Shown here in pieces: positions 7,072-13,276 of a DNA stretch of 13,933 nt (position 1 is the stretch's first letter; each line of letters starts with the position of its first letter). The position numbers and the translations under genes were made by a program. The DNA is from JBEKJU01 sp050011095 (GTDB lineage: Bacteria; Desulfobacterota; Syntrophorhabdia; Syntrophorhabdales; WCHB1-27), in contig JBEKJU010000086.1 of NCBI GenBank assembly GCA_050011095.1, positions 1 through 13,933 on the forward strand, given 5' to 3'. The notes beneath the pieces are model-generated. The model worked only from the letters and a program-made list of their open reading frames with translations. It was not told the DNA's origin and did no database searches.

Positions 7072-7114
7072 CCACACGGGCCGAAGGGCGAGGGGGCCCT
7101 TCAGGCCCGTGTGG
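7072..7114 (+). promoter_or_regulatory. long intercistronic hairpin
   Basis: CCACACGGGCC (7072-7082) pairs perfectly with GGCCCGTGTGG (7104-7114). GAAGGG/CCCTTC extends this to 17 bp with one bulged A (7103) and loop CGAGGGGG. No U-tract follows, so it probably tunes mRNA stability or subunit ratio between the His-domain and ATP-domain genes. Confidence 0.6.
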
Positions 7115-7147
7115 TCAGATGGCAAAAAAAGTAACGGAGGCGACACC

Positions 7148-8212
7148 ATGACGGATAAGGAGAAACGGCTGACGATCTGGTACGAAGAGATGGATGGGAA
7201 GGACTATCCCCTGGTAGGCAAGAAGAACGCCAACCTCGGCGATATGATCAAGGCGGGGATACCCGTGGCCCCCGGGTTCGCTATCACCATTTACGCAAAC
7301 GACAGGTTCATCACGGATACGGGTATAAAGAAACATCTGGAGGAACGTCTGCCCGAGTTGGGAAAGGTCACGTATGAGACGGCAAAAGACGCGAGTGACT
7401 TCGCCATCGGCCTGATCGAGAGCACTGACCTGCCGCCCGAAGTGGAGGACGCGATCCTCTCCGCCTACAGACAGCTCTGCGGGAGGTGCGCATCCCCGGC
7501 CTGTCCCGTCGCCGTTCGGAGCAGCGGCTCTGTGTCCATGCCCGGCCAGATGGAGACCTACCTCAATATCCGCGGGGAGAAGGACCTGATCGCCTATGTC
7601 AAGAAGTGTTGGGCGAGCGCCTACAACACTGAGGCCATCATGTACAGGATGAACAAGGGCATGCCCTTCCTGTTCAACATAGGGGTAGGCATACCCAAGA
7701 TGGTCAATTCGAGGATTTCGGGGATCATCTTCACCATCAACCCCCTGAACGGCGACCTATCGAAGATCTCCATCGACGCGAGCTACGGACTCGGAGAGGC
7801 GGTCGTAAGCGGTATCGTCACCCCCGATACCTGTCTCATCGACAAGATAACGATGGAGCCCATCAAGACCGTCATAGGGACCAAGGAGACCCAGTGCGTC
7901 TACAGGGAAGGTTCGAGTGATATCCTCCAGGCGCCTGTTCCCGACGACAAAAGGCGACTTGCCTGCCTCTCGCGCCAGGAAATGCTGGAGCTGGCCCGCG
8001 TGGGGAAACTGATCGAGGACTATTACGGCGTGCCTTACGACATCGAGTTCGGTATCGATGCCGATATGGACTTCCCGGAATGCGTCATCGTCCTCCAGGT
8101 CAGGCCCGAATCCGTCTGGAGCAAGAAAGAGGTGACGGCGCGGACCGGGAAGAAAAAGGACCCGATGGAGCGTATCCTGGGCCAACTGCTCACAGGGGTG
8201 AAACTGAGGTAA
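7148..8212 (+). CDS. phenylphosphate synthase-like ATP-binding subunit (PEP synthase/PPDK N-terminal domain)
   Basis: The product has 354 aa, about 40 kDa. The start at 7148 is chosen for TAACGGAGG just upstream; the frame could open at 7109. It matches the nucleotide-binding half of PEP synthase/PPDK: VGKKNANLGDM (23-33) and GIPVAPGF (37-44), VAVRSSGSVSMPGQMETYLN (121-140), KKCWAS (152-157), PKMVNSRISGIIFTINP (183-199), YGLGEAVVSG (213-222), DIEF (298-301) and LQVRP (316-320). The SMPG wording after RSSGS recalls PPDK more than PEP synthase. It ends where the swivelling domain would begin, so it needs the His-domain protein next door. The pair would use ATP to phosphorylate phenol, with AMP and Pi as products, by analogy to Thauera. 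Confidence 0.9.
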   Translation: MTDKEKRLTIWYEEMDGKDYPLVGKKNANLGDMIKAGIPVAPGFAITIYANDRFITDTGIKKHLEERLPELGKVTYETAKDASDFAIGLIESTDLPPEVEDAILSAYRQLCGRCASPACPVAVRSSGSVSMPGQMETYLNIRGEKDLIAYVKKCWASAYNTEAIMYRMNKGMPFLFNIGVGIPKMVNSRISGIIFTINPLNGDLSKISIDASYGLGEAVVSGIVTPDTCLIDKITMEPIKTVIGTKETQCVYREGSSDILQAPVPDDKRRLACLSRQEMLELARVGKLIEDYYGVPYDIEFGIDADMDFPECVIVLQVRPESVWSKKEVTARTGKKKDPMERILGQLLTGVKLR

Positions 8213-8218
8213 GGCCGC

Positions 8219-8321
8219 AAAGTCCTTTTTTCGCGGGGGATTGCTTTCAGAGTCTGCCTTCGTCCGGCTGACGCAAGGGAACGATGACAGCACCACGCCC
8301 GCGGCAAAAGGACTTTTTTTT
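8219..8321 (+). terminator. U8-tailed terminator-like structure with a large enclosed loop
   Basis: A left arm at 8219-8237 (AAAGTCCTTTTTTCGCGGG) and a right arm at 8298-8316 (CCCGCGGCAAAAGGACTTT) pair at 17 of 19 positions. The right arm runs into eight T residues (8314-8321). The 60 nt enclosed are unusual for a simple terminator. It lies after the phenylphosphate-synthase genes and before the membrane protein gene, so it could be a terminator or an attenuator. Confidence 0.6.
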
Positions 8322-8430
8322 GGTGTTTCACACAGTGGTATTAAGTTTCGTTCCGTGAAAGGAGGGGATCTCGAAATACTGACTCAGCGGTGTACCTGGT
8401 ATCTACGAAAAATGAAGGGAGGAGTCAACA
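8322..8430 (+). promoter_or_regulatory. leader of the membrane protein gene
   Basis: This gene-free stretch contains a TTTCAC/GTGAAA inverted repeat (about 8326-8360) and a strong Shine-Dalgarno AGGGAGGAG (about 8416-8424) before the ATG at 8431. I see no convincing -35/-10 pair. Confidence 0.3.
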
Positions 8431-9522
8431 ATGGATCAGCAAACAGGACTGAAACAACCGCTCTTAGGGCTTTTGGGCACGGTCATCGTTTTTTTCATCG
8501 CCTTCGGCCTCATCGTCTGGTTCGAACCAAAAACCTTTCTCACCTATGCAGGCTTCCTCGCAATGACGCTTATCCCGTTTTCTATCATCATAGGTCTCGT
8601 CTGGGCGAGTAACTACCCATCGCCCGCGGCACGACTGGAGCAACCCCTGAAAGGCCTCTATCTCCTCTTGATCAACATGATTGTCGGCTGCGTTGTCGCC
8701 TCGTGGACCATAAAAACCATAGGCGGCTTCGTCACACCCCCCACCCCATTCCCCCTATTCTTCACCATCATGACCGTCATCATAACATTCTGGTGCGTCG
8801 TTGTGTGGCAGTGCTGGCCCGCCGCGGGAATCAAGGGCAACCACCCCGCCTTCGTCGGCTTCGGCACCCTCATCGTCTCTTATGCCGTATCCTTCATACT
8901 TTATAAGACCCTGTTCAATTTCGAGTTCGCCAAGGGTGCCCCCTGGTATTCCGCGGCCCTCGACCCGGCCGGACCCTTTAACGCCTGGGTGGTCATCGCC
9001 TTCTTTCTTACTGCCTTGGTGGTCATCCTCGCGTGGGTGGAGCTTGACTTCTGGCCGCTCAGCCTCATCGCCGCAAAGGTCCCGACCTTTGGCAAACAGC
9101 CCGTCTGGGGCATCGTCGTGAGCATCCTGGTGCTCATCATCTCCTACATAATCCAGTCGATCTTCCTGGGCACCGGCATGGACGTCGTCATCTACGCCGT
9201 GAAGGTCCCAATCTGCATCATCTTCGGCGAGTTCATCATGCTCCTTCTGATGCAGACGGCCCCCGTCCAGACCGTGAGACAGCCCGTTAAGGGCATCGTG
9301 CTCATCATCCTATCCATCATCCTCTCCGTGGTGATGTATCACCTCTATTCATGGTTCAGCCTGCTCATCACCGGCGGACTGCCGAGCGGGCCTCCCCAAT
9401 ATCTCCTCGAGCTCTGGCTGGCGACCGCCATGTTGAGCTTTACCTTCCCTGTGATCGCGATTTATACGGGTCCCTTCAATTACTGGCCGTTAACCGAGCC
9501 GAAACCACAGCCGCAATCATAA
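8431..9522 (+). CDS. polytopic membrane protein made of five repeated two-helix modules, family unknown
   Basis: The product has 363 aa, very hydrophobic, about 10 predicted membrane helices, no signal peptide. An internal repeat is visible. Q/H-P followed two or three residues on by glycine opens a helix pair at residues 9 (QPLLG), 71 (QPLKG), 138 (HPAFVG), 223 (QPVWG) and 284 (QPVKG). Several modules end with an aromatic-proline turn: NYPSP (61), CWPA (128), FWPLS (208), YWPLT (351). I recognise no transporter family. Being on the same strand after the phenylphosphate-synthase genes, a role in aromatic uptake or export is possible but only by position. A terminator-like structure separates it from them. 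Strong Shine-Dalgarno supports the start. Confidence 0.85.
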   Translation: MDQQTGLKQPLLGLLGTVIVFFIAFGLIVWFEPKTFLTYAGFLAMTLIPFSIIIGLVWASNYPSPAARLEQPLKGLYLLLINMIVGCVVASWTIKTIGGFVTPPTPFPLFFTIMTVIITFWCVVVWQCWPAAGIKGNHPAFVGFGTLIVSYAVSFILYKTLFNFEFAKGAPWYSAALDPAGPFNAWVVIAFFLTALVVILAWVELDFWPLSLIAAKVPTFGKQPVWGIVVSILVLIISYIIQSIFLGTGMDVVIYAVKVPICIIFGEFIMLLLMQTAPVQTVRQPVKGIVLIILSIILSVVMYHLYSWFSLLITGGLPSGPPQYLLELWLATAMLSFTFPVIAIYTGPFNYWPLTEPKPQPQS

Positions 9523-9543
9523 ACATCCGGCGCAAAGCAAAGG

Positions 9544-9564
9544 ACCAGGCGCACCCCGCCTGGT
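9544..9564. terminator. perfect hairpin after the membrane protein gene
   Basis: ACCAGGCG (9544-9551) and CGCCTGGT (9557-9564) form a perfect 8-bp stem with loop CACCC, 22 nt after the stop codon. There is no U-run; it may act with the next hairpin as a transcript end in this convergent intergenic space. Confidence 0.4.
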
Positions 9565-9568
9565 GCGT

Positions 9569-9600
9569 TATCTCCCCCTCCCGCACGGGAGGGGGAGATA
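9569..9600. repeat. perfect 14-bp palindromic hairpin
   Basis: TATCTCCCCCTCCC (9569-9582) and GGGAGGGGGAGATA (9587-9600) pair perfectly around GCAC. Purine/pyrimidine-rich hairpins of this kind are common dispersed intergenic repeats. It directly abuts the MITE-like element. Confidence 0.6.
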
Positions 9601-9766
9601 TTAACCGTCTAATAATTGTCTGTACGCCGTCATTCAGGCGTTCGCCGGTGGAGCGAAGCGGGCCTTAATCCCGCGCAGGCGGGACATCCAGGGCTTTTCT
9701 GGATGCCGCGACCCGCAAGCGCACTCCGTGCGGTCCGGCATGACGAAACTATTATGAGACGGTTAA
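9601..9766. mobile_element. 166-bp MITE-like element with terminal inverted repeats and TA flanks
   Basis: The left end TTAACCGTCTAATAAT (9601-9616) matches the reverse complement of the right end (9751-9766) except for one base. Both ends are flanked by TA (9599-9600 and 9767-9768), as expected for IS630/Tc1-type insertion. Further in, GTCATTC (about 9629-9635) and GCATGAC (about 9738-9744) are roughly complementary, and CATCCAG/CTGGATG forms an inner hairpin (about 9687-9707). It encodes no transposase, so it would be non-autonomous. The family assignment is inference. Confidence 0.5.
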
Positions 9767-9823
9767 TAACGCAAAAAGACGCTCCGGACCCATGCATGCG
9801 GTCGCTTCCTTTACAGTCCCGAG

Positions 9824-9867
9824 GCATGATACCGAGTCGCCTGTCCTCGCCAGATCCTTGTTGTCGT
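9824..9867 (+). repeat. dispersed 44-bp repeat, copy 1
   Basis: This 44-bp stretch starting GCATGATACC and ending at the MFS stop codon matches 13703-13746 at about 34 of 44 positions. The core shared words are GATACC, AGTCGC, CGCCA and ATCCTT. Confidence 0.6.
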
Positions 9868-11396
9868 TAGTTCGCCTTCGTCGGCTCCGCGGCGTCACCC
9901 GCGGCGGGTACCCGCGAAGTGGGTGACGCGAAGTGGGTGTCGCGAAGCGGGTGGGCGCGCCGGGGCGTGGGTGGTGCCTTTGAATTCAACCCGGCATGAC
10001 GACCGATGGGTATGAATGCGGTGATAATACCGAGAATGCCGAAGAGGGCCGCCGCCGTCAGGACGTACCGAAAGGCGCTCGCCACCGCGATCCGGTTCAT
10101 GACAGGGGGGCCGAGACATCGCGGGCAATAGGAATAAAACGCTATACGGCCCGCGAAGAGCCCTCCCACCACGGCAATGCCCGTCGATGCCCCCACCTGC
10201 CTCGTTGTCGCGATGATGCCGGATGCCGTCCCGAACCTGTCCTTTGGCACGGACTTCATGATCGCGCTGTTGTTCGGGGCGATAAAGACGCCGTAGCTCA
10301 TCCCTATGAGGGAGATGCAGAGAACAATCGCGCCTATCGTCGGCTGGCTCCCGAGCCGCCCGAGGTAAAAGAGGGCGACGCACGAAAGGGCCATGCCGAG
10401 CGCCGACAGGAGCTTATGGCCCATCCTGTCGGAGGCCCTGCCGGCTAGGGGGGAAAGGAGGAGAAAGGGCACCGCGAGCAGGGCGAAAAGGAGACCGACC
10501 ATCGACGCGGAGTAGCCCAGGGCGTCGATCAGGTAAAAGGGCAGCAGAAAGACCGAACCTGCCACCACGGTCGCGTGAATCACGCTCGTGACGGCGGCGC
10601 CCGTGAGAACGGGGTTCCTGAAGAGGGAAAGCTCGATGATCGGCTGGTCGGCCCTCCGCTCGAAGAGGAGAAATATTGCGAGCAGGACTATCGCTCCCAT
10701 CAGCAGAAAAAGGCTGGGGCGGGAGAAGAACGTCCATTTTTCGACGAAATTGAGGAAAAGCAGCGCGCAGGTAAGGCACCCGAAGAGGCTGAATGCACCG
10801 CCGAGGTCGAAATGAAAGCGGGTGGAACTCTCCGCCTGCTCCTTCACGACGAACCATGCCATGAGCATACCGGCGACACCGATGGGCACCCGCGAGAAGA
10901 AGACGGCCCGCCACCCGAAGAGATCGAGCACCGCGCCGCCCATGATCGGCCCGGCCACCAGGCCGAGGGCGCCGACGCTCGCCAGTATCCCCACCGCCTT
11001 GCCCTGCTCCTCCTCGGGGAAAACGGCGAGGGCGATCGCCGCGCATAAGGAGATCACGCCCGCGCCCCCCACGCCCTGGATTGCCCGTGACAGCATCAGC
11101 TGAGTGACATTCTGGGAAAGGGAGCAGAACAGGAGGCCCGCCGTGTAGAGGGCAAGGCTGAAAAGATATACCCTTTTTCGGCCACGGGCGTCGCCTATCC
11201 TCGCGATGCTGAACATGAGGCTCTGGCTCGTGATGAGGTAGATCACGTTCACCCACCCGATGGCAGCATGACCGGTCTTGAGGGCGCTTGCCAGCGCCGG
11301 CAGACAGACAGTGCAGACACTCACGTCGAGCGACGCAATGAGGTCACCCACCGAGACGGTGAGGAGCACCAGCCACTTATATCGTCCGTCTTTCAC
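9867..11396 (-). CDS. DHA2-type (14-helix) MFS multidrug exporter
   Basis: The product has 509 aa in the inner membrane, a proton-coupled drug/solute antiporter of the EmrB/QacA group. It shows the family's SLDVSVCTVCLPAL in helix 1 (22-35), motif A GDARGRKR (68-75), QGVGGAG (107-113) and the antiporter motif C GLVAGPIMGGAVLDLFGWR (145-163). The start is GTG at 11394-11396; its length before helix 1 is normal, but the Shine-Dalgarno is weak. After the last helix, the final 45 residues or so are a hydrophilic tail encoded partly by 14-bp tandem repeats, so the native C-terminus was probably replaced or extended. It lies downstream of the interrupted secreted-protein gene on the same strand. 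The substrate is unknown. Confidence 0.92.
   Translation of the reverse strand: MKDGRYKWLVLLTVSVGDLIASLDVSVCTVCLPALASALKTGHAAIGWVNVIYLITSQSLMFSIARIGDARGRKRVYLFSLALYTAGLLFCSLSQNVTQLMLSRAIQGVGGAGVISLCAAIALAVFPEEEQGKAVGILASVGALGLVAGPIMGGAVLDLFGWRAVFFSRVPIGVAGMLMAWFVVKEQAESSTRFHFDLGGAFSLFGCLTCALLFLNFVEKWTFFSRPSLFLLMGAIVLLAIFLLFERRADQPIIELSLFRNPVLTGAAVTSVIHATVVAGSVFLLPFYLIDALGYSASMVGLLFALLAVPFLLLSPLAGRASDRMGHKLLSALGMALSCVALFYLGRLGSQPTIGAIVLCISLIGMSYGVFIAPNNSAIMKSVPKDRFGTASGIIATTRQVGASTGIAVVGGLFAGRIAFYSYCPRCLGPPVMNRIAVASAFRYVLTAAALFGILGIITAFIPIGRHAGLNSKAPPTPRRAHPLRDTHFASPTSRVPAAGDAAEPTKAN
9912..9953. repeat. three tandem 14-bp repeats inside the MFS 3' end
   Basis: CCGCGAAGTGGGTG (9912-9925), ACGCGAAGTGGGTG (9926-9939) and TCGCGAAGCGGGTG (9940-9953) are near-identical. 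A reverse-orientation unit occurs at 12197-12210 in intergenic DNA, so this is a dispersed repeat that has entered the coding end of the exporter. Confidence 0.7.
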
Positions 11397-11532
11397 AATC
11401 CGATCTGCCGTGGTCTCTCGTTTATGTTATCCGACAGGGCCGGCATCCGTGCCCGGCCGCGGGAACGAGGTGAGCCCGGAGAAGATATTGCCCGGACGCC
11501 CCCGCAGGTTCACGACCTCGGGGGGCCGAAGG

Positions 11533-12048
11533 TCAGAATGCCTTTCCGTCTGCCTTTGGCGGGACCGGACGGGGCTCCCACTTCATCCTGTCGAGCCATC
11601 CCCGTCGGAACTTGTCCTTCTCGATGCGCTCGACGAAGAGCGATTTCGCGTTACGCAGCTTAAGGTAGATGATCGTCGTGTCAGGCGGTATACCAAACTT
11701 GAGGAGAATCCTCTTGCCCTCGATGGCGCCATTGATGCGCTGCCAGCCGGGCTTCCCCTTATAAAGGGAACCCCAGGAATAGACAGCCACAACCCCCTCC
11801 CCGCTCAGTTTTTCAACCACGACCGTAGTTGATTGGCGGGTCCCTCAGCAGACCTCCAGCTGGCCTTGCCATGCGCCTGAGAACCCCGCGATCGGCGGGG
11901 CCACATCCGCTCCCGGCGGCTCGATCTTTATATCATCGGGCAACGGAGTGGCGTCCCCATCATCAGCGCGGGCAGGGCCCGCGACGGGAAGGGCGAAAAG
12001 CAGAGACGCCAGGCCAAGGACGAGCCAAAGAAGCCATTTTCTTTTCAT
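11533..12048 (-). pseudogene. secreted lipocalin-like protein gene interrupted by an in-frame TGA
   Basis: Two open segments (12048-11845 and 11844-11533) lie in the same frame, separated only by TGA at 11845-11847. Joined, they give about 171 residues: a signal peptide (MKRKWLL, hydrophobic core, cleavage near ARA-DD at 26-29), LPDDIKIEPP, FSGAWQGQLEV-C, then the stop, then VVVEKLSGEGVVAVYSWG, KPGWQRINGAIEG and TTIIYLKL. This order resembles a family of exported beta-rich proteins (FSGxWxGxW ... LVVExI ... YswG ... PGW) that I know only as uncharacterised. The simplest reading is a nonsense mutation, for example CGA to TGA. A hairpin with a GGTC loop at 11813-11832 makes selenocysteine recoding conceivable. 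The downstream part could also restart at GTG 11820. Confidence 0.7.
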
Positions 12049-12327
12049 TTCTGCAATATACCGCGTTTACTACGCACTTTCAAGGCCCCGCGCGGGCATT
12101 GGTTTGCCTCGGACGGGAGACGTCAACTTGTGGATTCCCCGCAGCTTGCTGCAGGGAGAATCTTTTTCCGCTTCGCTCCGCCGGCAATTATTGGGACACC
12201 CACTTCGCGCGACCCACTGTGTGGGTACCCCGCGGTCGCCCCCTCTGCGGGCAAAGCCACGACTTCCCACGTCCGGGAATCGTAGAGATCGTCCGGCCCA
12301 AGGTTGAAGACCGAATCAACCGGACCT
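12049..12327. other. gene-free region with hairpins and repeat fragments
   Basis: No credible gene is seen. A hairpin at 12133-12162 (GATTC-CCC-GCAGC, TT loop, GCTGC-A-GGG-A-GAATC) is followed by five T residues and resembles both an intrinsic terminator on the + strand and a common dispersed palindrome. One 14-bp repeat unit CACCCACTTCGCGC lies at 12197-12210. A small hairpin ACCCAC/GTGGGT occupies 12212-12226. Confidence 0.6.
12133..12167 (+). terminator. hairpin with T5 tail, terminator-like repeat
   Basis: A 13-bp stem with two bulged A residues (12133-12162) and the TT loop runs into TTTTT (12163-12167). No + strand gene lies just upstream, so it may be a repeat element rather than a working terminator. 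Confidence 0.45.
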
Positions 12328-13086
12328 TCAACAATAGTCGCCGCTATCGGATCGGGCGTCGTCCGGTTTGATCTTGAACCAGCAAAGCCTTCGGTCTTTG
12401 CGAAAACCTATCTTCAGCGCCAGGTTCATCGATTTGATATTCTCTTCCTCGATATGAACAAACGGGATCTTTCCCCGCTCGCGCAGTTTCAGGACCAGGT
12501 AGACGGTCAGATCGCGGGCATACCCCTTTTTTCTGTACTCCTCCAGCACGTGGAGCACGCCGATCGATCCGTCATCCTGGGTCATAAGCCAGGCCACCAG
12601 TTTTCCCGAATCCCGCACCCCAGCGCTCGGGCCGCCCTCGATGCGCCCTCGAATAAATTCAGGTCTCGTCACCATCTGATAGGTGGAGTTCTCGAATATA
12701 TAGTTCGCGTCCGCGGGCGATAGCGGGGCAATGTGGGGTAGTGTCCTATCGGAAAAGGTGACATCCTCCGGCAGGACCAGCCTTATCATCGAGAGGTGCC
12801 ATGCAAGGGGCCTGTCCCGGACCACGATGGGGAGCATCCAGTCCTCGATGGCGGCGAAATCCCTGTCGCCATCGCCGAGTCTCCCCATAACGATCTTCAA
12901 CTCCTTCTCATCGGGGCTGCTGATGTAGACCCACAGGCAATCGCTGATCCCCCGCAACAGCACGGAATTGCCTATCCGTTCGAGGCTCTGGATGGGATAA
13001 CTTTCCATGAAATTGACCAGATTGAGGTTCTTGATCTCATCCTGTTTCAGGAACGAGACGATCGGTCTTACGACGTCGGCACTCAT
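12328..13086 (-). CDS. GNAT-family N-acetyltransferase (FR47/GLYAT-like)
   Basis: The product has 252 aa, cytoplasmic. The C-terminal half carries the acetyl-CoA-binding GNAT core: IGVLHVLEEYRKKGYARDLT (175-194), in which R185-A190 (RKKGYA) is the Q/RxxGxG/A pyrophosphate loop, then FVHIEEENIKSMNLALKIGF (209-228), the usual N-x-x-S-x-x-x-x-x-K-x-G-F ending. The N-terminal 130 residues look like the substrate domain of GLYAT-type enzymes. The ATG at 13086 is preferred to a GTG at 13110 because GCGAGGAT precedes it and nothing ribosome-binding precedes the GTG. A sigma70-like promoter lies at about 13178-13206. The acyl acceptor is unknown. It is divergent from the LpdD-like gene. Confidence 0.87.
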   Translation of the reverse strand: MSADVVRPIVSFLKQDEIKNLNLVNFMESYPIQSLERIGNSVLLRGISDCLWVYISSPDEKELKIVMGRLGDGDRDFAAIEDWMLPIVVRDRPLAWHLSMIRLVLPEDVTFSDRTLPHIAPLSPADANYIFENSTYQMVTRPEFIRGRIEGGPSAGVRDSGKLVAWLMTQDDGSIGVLHVLEEYRKKGYARDLTVYLVLKLRERGKIPFVHIEEENIKSMNLALKIGFRKDRRLCWFKIKPDDARSDSGDYC

Positions 13087-13177
13087 GTATCCTCGCTTTT
13101 CTACTTCCACGGTTACTAATGGTTACGCTGATATGCTGCTCCCGAGGTGGAACGAACAGCCCGCCTTTTACCTATAA

Positions 13178-13206
13178 ACTATTGCCATTAAGAAGGGGGG
13201 TGTCAA
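13178..13206 (-). promoter_or_regulatory. sigma70-like promoter for the GNAT gene
   Basis: On the - strand a perfect TTGACA (13206-13201) is followed after 17 nt by AATAGT (13183-13178), four of six to TATAAT. Transcription would start near 13171, leaving a leader of about 85 nt. Confidence 0.5.
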
Positions 13207-13239
13207 GCGTATCGGCAAAGTTGTCGGCAAACTTCTCCC

Positions 13240-13268
13240 TTGCATCCTGCCTGCCCTCGGGGGATAAT
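13240..13268 (+). promoter_or_regulatory. sigma70-like promoter for the LpdD-like gene
   Basis: TTGCAT (13240-13245) and GATAAT (13263-13268) are separated by exactly 17 nt. The expected start of transcription (about 13275) lies at the ATG at 13277, so the mRNA would be leaderless, matching the absence of a Shine-Dalgarno. Confidence 0.6.
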
Positions 13269-13276
13269 ACTACCGT

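Noticed and set aside
9616..9870. 84-residue + strand frame between the convergent genes
   Set aside because: It lies in the MITE-like element and dispersed repeat; composition follows palindromes rather than coding.
9569..9953. CRISPR array suggested by closely spaced repeats
   Set aside because: Repeats are 14-bp units without spacers or are palindromes; no cas gene is present.
10414..11256. 280-residue - strand frame within the MFS gene
   Set aside because: It is an alternate frame of the exporter, Arg/Gly/Pro-rich with no membrane helices, whereas the exporter frame has MFS motifs.
11278..11832. 184-residue + strand frame opposite the interrupted secreted gene
   Set aside because: It is antisense to recognisable coding on the - strand and crosses unrelated gene ends; no motif is seen.
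13087..13110. GTG at 13110 as start of the GNAT gene
   Set aside because: There is no ribosome binding site before it, while GCGAGGAT precedes the ATG at 13086.
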